A stretch of DNA of 64,000 nt from Larimichthys crocea (Eukaryota; Chordata; Actinopteri; Sciaenidae): contig NC_040020.1 in assembly GCF_000972845.2 (NCBI RefSeq), forward strand, positions 844,009 through 908,008, written 5' to 3'. The notes under the pieces were generated by a model. That model was not told the DNA's origin and ran no database searches. It saw only the letters and a list, made by a program, of their open reading frames with translations. The first letter of the stretch is position 1. The number at the start of each line of letters is the position of its first letter. The position numbers were made by a program, and so were the translations under genes. Of this stretch, positions 22,501 through 36,263 are shown piece by piece.

Positions 22501-25500
22501 TGTTGTTGTTTCTCGTCTGTGTTTTAGGTTTTTACGTGACTCTGGTGGTGAATCGATGGTGGAATCAGTTTGTTAACCTGCCCTGGCCCGACAGGCTGAT
22601 GTTCCTCATCTCCAGGTACGTCCAAACTATTTTTAATTGTACAAAATGACACGTGGTAGTTGGTTGATGGCACTTGGGAATGTAGAGCGTTGCCAAATAT
22701 GCAGAATGAGTACGTAGTTCATGTTTGAAGCACCATGTGATTCGTGTTTCCTCCTTCAGCTGTGTTCAGGGTAAAGATGAATATGGCCGCCTCCTGCGAC
22801 GGACGCTTGTACGTTACGTTAACCTGACATCGCTGCTCATCTTCCGCTCAGTCAGCACCGCTGTCTGCAAACGCTTCCCGACCATGGACCACGTGGTCGA
22901 GGCAGGTGAGAGCCAGAGTGTTTGGCTGGATTAAAGGGTGACTAGGGAACTTTATTACTGCCACTATACACAGTATATTTACAGTATAGCTGTGTTTCCA
23001 CCATCCAGAACTTTTAGTCCCAAGTTAGACCCTGTCTCCAAAGGTTCCTGTAGTCCCTGGATAGTCCCTTAAACTCACCATAAAATCATAAAAGTCAGAT
23101 AGAGTTCAGCTTCTTCCCGGCTGTTCTTTGTCCTTCCTGTAACCATCTGATCTGGCCCTGGAGATTGGTTTGTTATCGGCCAATTAGGGCAGGACTCTGA
23201 GAACAGAGCGGATTGTGATGATCCGTCTTGCTTTATTGGGAATTAAAATCATCAGACTGCAACACAACATAACCTGAGAGTGAGGTCACAGATCAGGTTT
23301 AGACTTTTTAGCACAAAGAGATTTCTACTTTTGAATTGAGAGCCATTTACTTTTGGTTGGAACTGTTGGTTAATCTGACAAAACACATCAGAAAAATACA
23401 TCAGGAACTACAGATTCTCATCATATTTGCAACATTCATTGGGGATCTGTTTGTCGGCCCTTCTGTAGGTTTCATGACTCCAGAGGAGAGGAAAGTGTTT
23501 GAGAACGTTCGTTCTCCTCATCTGAAGTACTGGATTCCTGTTGTCTGGTTCACCAACTTGGCGTCTAAAGCTCGACAGGAAGGACGCATACAGGACAGCA
23601 TCGTCTTGCAGAACATTCTCAATGTGACACATGGGATTACACTAAACGTTTCATATTCTGTGTCCAAATATGAACGTATAGACATTCAGAGGGTGGGCGA
23701 GGAAGCTGGAACAATAACACAAACTATTTAGAGAGACGAATGAAACAAAACAAAAAAATTCAGATAAAGTAAAAAAAAATTAAGATAGTATGTTGTGTTA
23801 GCTGATAACTAACATATTTAATGGCAACAAAACCTAAACTTACACAAGAAGCTAACAAACCTGCTGTGACTTTTCTAAGCCCTTCACTAAGCGGTTTTGC
23901 CAAAAATCACCAAAAACCACGCCAAAGTTTACAATTCGAAAATTCGTGGGCTACGCAGCGATATCACTGCTGAAGCTGTCAGACTTATAGTTTTGGCGGG
24001 AGACGCACTGATGCACCAGGATCACCCACCGACAGCCCCATCTACTCCCATGTAAACTGGAGAGGAGAAATTTCCCAAAGGAGCACGGGGCACCTGTTCT
24101 TTCTCTCTCTCCCCAGGTCACATTTTTTAACTTCACACACTGAAATTCAGCATTCACATGGTCGACAAGATGAGGATGCTCACGGTCATTTGGGCTTTTT
24201 GATACCACCTACCGTTTGGCATTAGTGTCCACTAGTTGGAGGGGCTTCATTTAGAGATTTTCTGTGTCTCTCAGCAGTCACTCGCACACAGACAGAGCAC
24301 AGCTGCAGTTAATTGCTCTGACCTGCAGCTGACCCTGATTGCTTGGCAACCTCAAGCTGCCTTTGACTAATTTTATTGAAGTCTCAGACCACTGCAGTGT
24401 TACTGCAGTGTCAATAATAATGTATGGGTGCGACGGGGCCACAGACAAACACACTCTACATTTATTTACACATTTTATAATTTATTCATATAACACTTAA
24501 ATCTAATAATACAGTAGAGGGAGATGAGCAGGACTACAGCCAGTGTTAAGTAAAAGTACTGACAATACACCACAAAAATACTTCTGAAAAAAGTTACTTA
24601 GAAGGCCAAGGGCTTGTATTTTGAGTAAAGTAAAGTAAAGTACCTCAAATCTGTATTTAGTGTGTGGTTAGTGTTCTTCTGTTGTCACATTAGTGCACAA
24701 CAGAAGCATTGAAGTGTCCCATTAGCTTACAGATATCTCCTGTCAGAGACAAAATGGCACTTAAGCAGCAGCACACATTTGTACATCCAGTACTCGAGAG
24801 TCTAATATCCCTGTTAGTCCGTGACCACATAAACCAGACATGTAGGAAATGTGACACCCAGCTTACTCCCAAAGGGTGGGTGGGACTGTTCAGCCCGTGG
24901 AGTCTCACAAATTTGAGGTTTGGCAGCCAAACTGTCGTCCATATTGAATCTATGTCTCCTGTGTCTCCAGGAGATGAACATGTTCAGGACTTGGTGCGCG
25001 ACTCTTTTTGGCTACGACTGGGTCGGCATCCCACTGGTTTACACGCAGGCCTGTGTCTCTATTTCCTGTTTCACATCTGTCGGCATAACATGTTTAAAAC
25101 GGATGTAGATCATCTAATCACATCAATAATCATCTTCCATCATTACTATAACACAATCAGTGCTCTGAACCTCCCACACAGAGAGGGAGGTACTCACAGT
25201 TGGGATCATCTCTCTGTTTCTTCAGGTTGTCACTCTTGCTGTGTACACCTTCTTCTTTGCTTGTCTGATTGGTCGTCAGTTCCTTGACCCCGCCCAGGGT
25301 CACCCAGGCCACGACCTCGACCTGTACGTCCCCATTTTCACCCTGCTGCAGTTTTTCTTCTACTCCGGCTGGCTGAAGGTGAGGAGCTGATAATATTTTA
25401 AAGTAGTGGTTGCCAATTTGGCAGTTGCTGTGAATACCACAACGTTCTAGGCATCCCTCTGAACAGCAACGCATTCCAGCTCCTCCTGGAGGATCCTGGG

Positions 25501-28093
25501 GCGTTCTCAGGGCTAGATGGACTATGTAGTCCCTCCAACGTGTTTCAACAACCAATTTCTGCACTCTGCTTGAAGCCCATTGGTTCCTACTGAAGACATA
25601 CAACACAAATATAGTTTCATGCCGTCACAAAGTGAAATATATGAAATGATTTGAACATTTCTATTCCATCTTGTTTACCACTGAGATGTAAGCCTGCGTG
25701 TGGTTGACCTTCTTTCATCTCTTAACCTTGCCTTGTTATATTAATAACACCATATGAAGTTACTCGGTGGATTTGAGCCAGAGTGCCATAAAAGAGCCAC
25801 ACAAGTAGCGGGACTAAAGATTTAAAGGTCCAGTGTGTTTAATATAATCTATAAAGTTAGAGACTAGTGTTTTTGTGAGTTTTGAGGCCACTGGGTATTG
25901 CAGGGTGAAGGGCAAGTTGGTTGCAACCTGCAATCTCGTGGCTAAATGCCACTCAGTCCGACATACTGCACCTTTAAAGTTTGTCCTGCGCTAGAAGAAA
26001 GGAAAAACATTGACTTGTGTGTGATTTGTGTCTTTCTGTCAGGTAGCGGAGCAGCTGATCAACCCGTTCGGAGAGGATGATGATGACTTTGAAGCTAATT
26101 GGATCATTGACAGGAACCTACAGGTCAGCGGCCAATCACAGCGCTCAGACAGAGTTTAAACACTGTTATGTCTTATTTCAGTAGACCGACACAAAGTAGC
26201 TAACAAGCTAGCATTCAGGAAGTGTTGATGTGTTGCTTGGCAACAGTGCAGTGCAAATAAATGTTTAAATAAACAAACAAATCATAATCTGTTGTGATGT
26301 GAAGTGTTGTATAAAAGAAATATCACACTCGTGGTCGTGCTGTGATTCTGAATATCAGCACGCTGTGACCAGTCAACAGCTAAAAATCCTTTCTTTGTCA
26401 TCACTTCCTGTTTACCTGTCCTGTCCCTCCAGGTGTCTCTGCTGGCTGTCGATGAGATGCACATGAACTTGCCTCACATGACCAAAGACATGTACTGGAA
26501 CGACAGCGAGGCGCGCCCGCCGTACACGCTGGCTGCCGCCGACTACTGCATTCCTTCATTCCTCGGCTCCACCACCGACATGGGGTCAACATAAACACAC
26601 ACAGGCACACACTTTTTACATATTGCACATCAACCGAAGCGATCTGATTGGTTGAAACCAATTGTGTAATACTCTTTGGTTGTTATGGCAACTCTTAGGC
26701 AGGGATTTCTGTTTAAAGGAAACTTTTAAAGCACAAGACTTCAAAACCAGGACTCACTGGTTATTCCAGGTTTTGAGTAGTTCCATCAGCAAAATGAAAT
26801 GAAATTTTTATGTCTCTTGCAGACTATCAGACATCCTGCAATTTGATGATGCTGACGTTAGTGACAGTCGTCCACGGCAACAGGATCCTATTTTGGCTTG
26901 GCGCCAAGAGTCGGTAATATAACGTTGTTGACTACAAATGTTCTCCAACAGCTTTGATTCATTCTTTAACACATGTAGTGCAAATGCAATTAAATTTAGA
27001 TGATAGGTAAAGATGAAGATGAGTCTTTATATGCAGATTATACATTTCTTAACATAGTCCTGAATGGAAGAAGGCAACCTTCCAGGGAAATGTAGATGTT
27101 TACAGAATTTATATTTTCAGTCATATTTTTTTTTAATGTTTGAAGGTTCTGGGTCGAGTTCGCCGGCTGCTGAGCGTTCAGGAACCTCCTGACCTCCGAC
27201 CTCCTAGACCCATCTTCAAACGACACAGCAGTGATGCAACAGGAAGCTTCTTCCCAGACTTCAGGTGCAGTATTGCTTCCCTTAAAGTTCCCATAATTTC
27301 GACAGTTTGTATGTTAGCTCAGTGGTTAGCATTTTCTGACTCTGAATTAATTTTATCGTCTGTCAATCCATCCAGGGTTCATCCAAGTCCAGAGGATACA
27401 GCTCCACCCTCGTCCATGCACCCCATAGCCATGGACACTCTGTCCACCTTAAGGGAGGTCAGCAGTAACCCTCCATCCCCTGAAAGCTCGCCCACTGCTG
27501 TTTTCCCCCGGTTCGTTGTCAGCCCGCCGTTGTCCGGTGACGCCTGTCAGGACATGGATGCTTCTGGCAATGGTGAAGCAGCAAAACCTCAGAATGGAGT
27601 CGATCCCTCCCCAACTGAGGAGACACAGGGTTTGGACACCCGGAGGTAATTCATTTTTTAAACTTAATCCTACCCTTCCACTCCTTAACTTCCCCTTGTA
27701 GTCTGACTCATTTTTTGTACTTCCAGGACCAGCTCCTGTTGTTCCCCCACCCAGCTGGGGCCAAAGGCTTTCCGCTGGATAAGTAATGTCCAGAATCACC
27801 CACCAACCCGGTTACGTGGGCGCCAATTCTCCCTTCAGTTCTCCAGGCAGACGTCCAAAGGGTCAGTCCGCAGCCTACCGAGCCCTAAAGCTCTGGGAAA
27901 GCGAAGACGATGCCTGCCTCATTTCCAATCCCGGCGATCACCCGGTCCATCTGCAGACACACTCCAGCTCCCTGACACCGAGTATGACCAGGACTTCCAA
28001 GGAACGGCAGGGGCTGAGGACGACAGCATGGATGGAGCCAACAACAACGAAGAGGCCAAACCCCCAAAGTCCCAACCTCCAAAAAAAATATGA
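19570..28093 (+). CDS. best3: Bestrophin-3, Ca2+-activated anion channel
   Basis: Thirteen coding exons give 648 aa in a continuous frame: 19570-19721, 20981-21075, 22528-22615, 22760-22905, 23469-23623, 24971-25048, 25226-25378, 26043-26123, 26433-26584, 26823-26913, 27146-27264, 27376-27645, 27727-28093. The bestrophin core is complete: start [17 protein letters not shown], neck IPVTFVLGF with I76/F80/F84, [16 protein letters not shown], and Ca2+-clasp cluster [29 protein letters not shown] is characteristic of BEST3 and not BEST1 or BEST2, and the linkage to cct2 and myrfl agrees. The protein acts as a pentamer in the plasma membrane. The C-tail is Ser/Pro-rich, basic near the end and poorly conserved, so the final exon is less certain. 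Exon 6 ends ACGCAG|GC, an apparent GC donor. The ATG follows a CTCAGG acceptor, so an upstream UTR exon exists. Confidence 0.96.
19968..20285. repeat. 42-bp minisatellite, array A4 (~7.5 units)
   Basis: In best3 intron 1. The + strand reads CTGTCTAAAACCTGGACGTA then GTCTCCGTGACGTCCCC, the reverse of arrays A1-A3 and A6 but the same relative to transcription. One unit carries the perfect CRE palindrome TGACGTCA at 20,112-20,119. The 42-bp period leaves an open frame ([13 protein letters not shown]), which is not a gene. Confidence 0.95.
20654..20926. mobile_element. ~273-bp MITE with TTTAAAGGTCCAGTGTGT ends
   Basis: Starts TTTAAAGGTCCAGTGTGT and ends ACACACTGGACCTTTAA, a terminal inverted repeat of about 17 bp. 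Partial relatives lie at 1,186-1,220, 19,784-19,920, 25,822-25,980 and 50,392-50,640. This is the most complete copy. It lies in best3 intron 1. Confidence 0.8.
21120..21292. repeat. 42-bp minisatellite, array A5 (~4 units)
   Basis: In best3 intron 2, about 45 bp after the exon 2 donor. Same orientation relative to transcription as A4. Confidence 0.95.
22040..22120. repeat. Third copy of the GGAGCCAGCCTCAAGTGGAC repeat (inverted)
   Basis: Reverse complement of the copies at 6.2 and 12.7 kb, in best3 intron 2. A GACA-rich run follows at 22,170-22,217. Confidence 0.75.
23940..24660. repeat. Repeat-derived sequence in best3 intron 5
   Basis: No exon is seen. TAAGTAAAAGTACT and AGTAAAGTAAAGTAAAGTA near 24,548-24,642 resemble a widespread fish AAGTAAAAGTACT-type repeat also seen near 59,700 and 61,450-61,850. 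Confidence 0.45.
25430..25600 (-). mobile_element. LINE fragment, C-terminal reverse-transcriptase region
   Basis: Minus-strand translation contains [19 protein letters not shown], matching the LINE tails at 42.3 kb and 54.3 kb. It is short and frame-broken, and lies in best3 intron 7. Confidence 0.6.
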
Positions 28094-28775
28094 GAACCGC
28101 TCACAGTAAAAACTGCCAAGAAGCGCCAAGAGCCGATCTCCGAGCTGGTAATGGCAGCAAGAGAAGTCACAACTTTGACTTTGAGGAAAGTTGATTTGAA
28201 CCAACCAAAGGTCTCTTTTGAAGCCGCATCGGCAGCTTTGTCAGGAGGGATAAACCTGAACCCTAACCCTGAGATGGTGGTAAACCAAAGATCACGAAAA
28301 GATAGAAAAGAATCCTGATCAACTTATATGGCAAAAAAACAAAAAATGGACAACGTGGGAAGAAAGTAGTAAGAGCAAGCAACAACCATGACGGCTGAGC
28401 GTGACATGCTGAAAGAAAATGCCTTTTTTAAGCCTTACGCACATTAGAAGAAGTGAAAACAGCCATCAAGAGCTGAACCTGTTGTGGAAAAACGTGTTGA
28501 CTTTGTATTGGTAAAGTTTCTTTTTCCACTCACTTCAATGCAGTCAACATATTCTTCAGTGCCCTGTAGTGGCCATTCGAACATAACTGCAACTAAACAC
28601 TCGACTGTGGTGACTGCTGATTAGATAAAGTACTCAGGACTACTGACTGGACTCTAAAGGTTTCAAGATGAAACTCTGGTGTCGAATCTTGTGTCTTCAT
28701 GTGATGACATGTTAATGTAACTGTAACTAATGTATCTGCTGCTGCTGAATCACCAAAAAGTGTACTTTTTAAAGA

Positions 28776-28781
28776 AATAAA
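28776..28781 (+). terminator. best3: best3 polyadenylation signal
   Basis: AATAAA about 680 bp after the best3 stop and about 190 bp from the opposite-strand signal of the protease gene. The two genes converge tail to tail. Confidence 0.65.
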
Positions 28782-28966
28782 ATATTGTGATGAGTGTCCA
28801 AAAATGAAGAAATGGCGTCACCATACTCAACAGTCATTGATGGTTGATTGATTGATTGATTAATCAAGGTCAAAGAGTGATGGATAGCTTAAAATCAGTG
28901 CTGCCATTTGTGTTTCCTTTGCAAGAATTACAAAAAACTGTCTTAAGTATTTTCAGTTTTATCGTA

Positions 28967-28972
28967 TTTATT
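28967..28972 (-). terminator. Aspartic protease polyadenylation signal
   Basis: AATAAA on the minus strand, about 38 bp past the stop codon at 29,010. Confidence 0.65.
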
Positions 28973-29009
28973 GATCACACAGTTGTGTCTGTTATTTATA
29001 ACCAATGGG

Positions 29010-32310
<3,301 letters not shown>

Positions 32311-32770
32311 GTCTGTCTGTCTGTCCACGAGTCTGTCTGTCTTTCAGACTGGTGATTGGCAGGCGATGAGGAGTATATGAGGATTCACTGCTGCTCTGAT
32401 TGGATCCAAGTCTAACTTTGAGTGTGTTGACACTGTGAGGTCTCAGTCACTCTGACCAGATGAGGCAAACAGTTAACAACACAATGAGCAAACACACACA
32501 GGGCTAATAACACGAACACTTTATGGTAAAGTCAAGTCTTCTGTGGTTTGTACATTTTGTTTAAGAGTAAAATTCAAGAACTTTCAAGGTATGCAAACCA
32601 AACATTTCCACACTCTGGTAGCCTTCATCATCACTATAGATAAATTATATATATTTATTTCACCAGCTGATCATTTCCAGAGTAAAGGATCAAAAAGAGG
32701 AGCAATGAACGGAACAAATACAACAAATAAATACGACGACGACAACGGGATGGTTTGGTTTATATGAAGT

Positions 32771-33265
32771 GTTGTGGAGAACTTGCTGAAGTCAATGGTC
32801 AATGGTCAGGAGTTCAGAAAGTGTTCAGGAGCCTCTGATGTCTTATGCTGTATTATTTATTGACGCTTGGCCAAGGAGAATTAGAGACACTCTCAAAGTT
32901 CATCAGAAGTGCCTGAGTCGGTCTCACATTCTGCCCAACTCATCCTGGTGGATCGACTTTAAACCCCAAGATAACACCACAAATACTACACGCCCAGAAT
33001 GAGTCACAGAGAATGTCTTTACCCATGGAGGTGTTATTGTCAGCATGTTCTAGTCTGGAGACACAGATGTCTGTTTACGCAGATTGGACCGTCAACAACA
33101 AGCTATCTATTATGTCTATGAAGGCAGCAACAGGTCTCTGTGACCCTGGACACCACAGTGTTGAGATAGACTGGCACCTACTGTTCCCAACCAAAGCCAA
33201 ACAACTAATACTGCTGAGGACCTCAAGGCCCACACAGGACCTCGAGTAACCTCAGGAGAGGAAAC
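32771..33265. repeat. ~0.5-kb dispersed repeat, copy 1 (possible solo LTR)
   Basis: Starts TGTTGTGGAGAACTTGCTGA and ends near CTCCAGAACA (TG...CA). It is nearly identical to 42,704-43,240 over most of its length, in the same orientation. It encodes no complete protein domain; the shared small ORF appears in both copies only because the DNA is duplicated. A matching target-site duplication was not found, so LTR origin is inference. Confidence 0.75.
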
Positions 33266-33608
33266 TCCAGAACAGGGAGGACGTAACTTCCTCCATCACG
33301 TTAGCATGTTTATGTGCCAACAGCAAAGAGATACTGGATCCCAATTTGTTGAAATAAATGTTGAATTGTCAAATAACATTAGGATATTAGTGAGTAACCA
33401 TTGGTGGTAGTTCAGTCTAAAAAGCTTAATTTGAGTCAGTGAAGCTAATTTGTGCTGTTCTTCCTCATCAGCTTAAATGAGTAACCGAATAACGAGCCAA
33501 CACTCCAGTTTGAATGTTTCCTCTTCATTGATTTTGGGTGGTTGCACATTAAAAAATGGAAACAAAATGAAAGACAAAATCCAAAAAGTCACACTGATGC
33601 TGCGTCTT

Positions 33609-34241
33609 ATGCTGAGTCCATAAGTGCATCCACACTGTCAGCTCGGTCTAAAGTCAGTATACTGCAGTGACGCACAGATGTCCCCAATGGCCCGCAGGTG
33701 TCCCAACGACCTGCAAGTGTCCCCAACGACCTGCAGGTGTCCCAACGGCCCACAGGTGTCCCAACGGCCCACAGGTGTCCCAACGGCCCGCAGGTGTCCT
33801 CAACGACCCGCAGGTATCCCCAACGACCCGCAGGTGTCCCCAACGACCCGCAAGTGTCCCCAACGACCCGCAGGTGTCCCAACGGCCCGCAGGTGTCCCA
33901 ACGGCCCACAGGTGTCCTCAACGACCCGCAGGTGTCCCCAACGACCCGCAGGTGTCCCCAACGACCCGCAGGTGTCCTCAACGACCCGCAAGTGTCCTCA
34001 ACGACCCGCAGGTGTCCCAACGACCCGCAGGTGTCCCCAACGACCCGCAGGTGTCCCCAACGACCCGCAGGTGTCCCCAACGACCCGCAGGTGTCCCAAA
34101 GAGTCTCCAACGGCCCACAGGTGTCCCCAACGACCTACTGGATGGAGGGGTGTGTCCATCTCAGTCCTTGTCCTTCCTCTTTCTATGTTGAGTCCATGAG
34201 TGTGTTCACACGGTCAGCTCTGTCTAAAGTCAGCGTACTGT
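33609..34241. repeat. 19-20-bp minisatellite flanked by direct repeats
   Basis: The core (about 33,676-34,130) is about 22 units of CCCCAACGACCCGCAGGTGT with 19-bp CCCAACGGCCCACAGGTGT variants. It is bracketed by two related ~58-bp segments in direct orientation, 33,609-33,664 and 34,183-34,241 (both hold GTCTAAAGTCAG). The open frames through it are repeat artefacts. Confidence 0.92.
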
Positions 34242-34420
34242 GAGGTTGCGGTAAATAACGTAAAACAAATGTACGCTGTACAGGCTTATATTTATATTTA
34301 AGCAGTCAAATGTTGGAGCTAATGCTCACACGGCTGTATCTGTACCAACACGGGACGACTCTACTCTGCCGAAATGAACTTAAGTGACGACAAACAAATC
34401 TTCTGATGAGGATTGGTTCA

Positions 34421-34426
34421 TTTATT
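34421..34426 (-). terminator. cct2: Candidate cct2 polyadenylation signal
   Basis: AATAAA on minus, about 350 bp beyond the cct2 stop codon. No nearer canonical hexamer was noticed. Confidence 0.45.
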
Positions 34427-34778
34427 TCAGTAAACAAAAACAAACATCCAAACTTACGTTTCAGGTGAAGTCGGCACAACATTAGCTTAACCAGCTTAAT
34501 CAGCAAGTGCTGTGACGGAGCTAATGTTAGCATAGCATAACTGTTACCGTCACTTCTATTGACATCAGCTGATTAGCTTCCGTCTTGCTAGCATTAGCAG
34601 AGCCACTGAAGTTAGCTGTGTCCGATGGTTGGCTAGCGTTAGCCGGCTAGCCTGTGCAGTGCTTCCACAGTGATAGTAACAGAAAAACAGCGGAGCGTTC
34701 CTTTAATTTGAACTACACAGGTGATAAATAACAAAACTGATCCCCCTCCCTCTTCAGCGTCTTCATCCTCCTCTTCCT

Positions 34779-36224
34779 CTAGCAGGGGTGATGGTCGGGA
34801 ACTCTCTTCCTACAAAACAAACAAACAGTTTTTACGTCATTTTAAACAGCGTCACATGACGCCCTGTTCTCGTCAGACGCAGGTAAACAGAGAAGACAAA
34901 GGTGCGATGAACCGACCTGGGGGCAGCTTTGATGATGTTGTCCACTCTCAGGATCATCTCGGCGGCTTCAGAGGCGCTCAGCAGCACCTGACGCTTCACC
35001 TGGAAGGACTCTGTGACGCCCAGCTCTGCCATGTTACCCACGGTGCCTTCAGACATGTCTGCAGGGGAAAGAAACACGCTCATCAACGTGACGGCCGGAG
35101 ACACAAAGCGTTTGTTTGGCTGAAGGAACAATGGCGAGGATTTAAGCTGAGTTTGTTGCGTTCACTCACTCAGTCCGAAGGTGGTCTTGTTGTCTTGGTG
35201 TGCAGCTCTCAGCTGAGCCACCAGGTCGGCGCTGTCGTAGCCAGCGTTGTCGGCGATGGTGGTCGGCAGCTGGAGGAGAAAACATCAGATCAACAGACGT
35301 CATGAAGCCGTACGAGGACTGCGGTCATTATTTCATCATCGAACAAACTCTGAAATCTTTTAAAGAGTCCAGAGAAGATCGACCGGAACCACTAAAGCTT
35401 TCCTGGATTTGGACTTAAGGACTCAAACGGCTGCGTACCATCCTCAGAGCTTTGGCGAACGACTCCATGGCCACCGCCTCTTTTCCCGGCGTCCTATTGG
35501 CCAGATCGGTCACCACCTTGGCCATCAGCATCTCGGAGCAGCCTGACGGAGAGGCGGAGTCAGATCAGAGTCAGAGAGAGTGTGTGCGGGAAGGCCGAGT
35601 GATGATGTGTGTGTGTGTGTGTGTGTACCTCCTCCGTAGACGGTGCGTGGCTCCTTCACAGTCTGAGCTAACACACACAGAGCGTCGTGCAGCGAGCGCT
35701 CGGCCTCGTCCAGAATCTGCTGAGTCGCTCCTCGCAGGACGACGGTGCACGCCTCACCTGAGAGGGAGAAGAGGAGAGGAGGTTAAAGGTCAAACTCAAA
35801 GAACATGAAGTGACGGCAGAATACACGTCGGCGTGGCGTCATCGTACCCATGGCGACTCCGGAGAAGTGGATGAGCGTGTCCTCCCCGATCATCACCTCC
35901 TCGATCAGCTTGCAGTGTCCCAGCTTCACCATCTCGGGGTGGTCGAAGGTGGAGGTGATCTCTCCTCCTGATCACAAACACGCTGTGTGAGGTTTCACTC
36001 AACTGCAAACCAGTGGCATCATACAGTGTGTGTGTGTGTGTGTGTGTGTACCTGTGACCAGAGCGAGACGCTCGACGCCAGCGAAGTCGGCGTGCTCGAT
36101 GGCCATGACGCCGGCCTGAGCGAACAGCTGCTCTGGGTAGTTGTAGATGAGCTGCCTGCACAGAGAAACAAACAGACGTTCAGTGACATCATCATGTGAT
36201 GAGGCGAGGTGTACCTGTCGGCTC

Positions 36225-36263
<39 letters not shown>

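Noticed and set aside
19570..28093. best1 or best2 as the identity of the bestrophin
   Set aside because: The start [35 protein letters not shown] and the post-clasp block [20 protein letters not shown] match BEST3. Linkage to cct2 and myrfl agrees.
32802..33249. MSLPMEVLLSACSSLETQMS ORF, also present at 42,946
   Set aside because: Occurs twice only because the 0.5-kb repeat is duplicated. It is short, has no domain and no splice partners.
33607..34243. Pro/Cys/Arg-rich and GHLRVVGDTCGSL repeat ORFs of 167-191 aa
   Set aside because: Open in at least four frames because of the 19-20-bp repeat.
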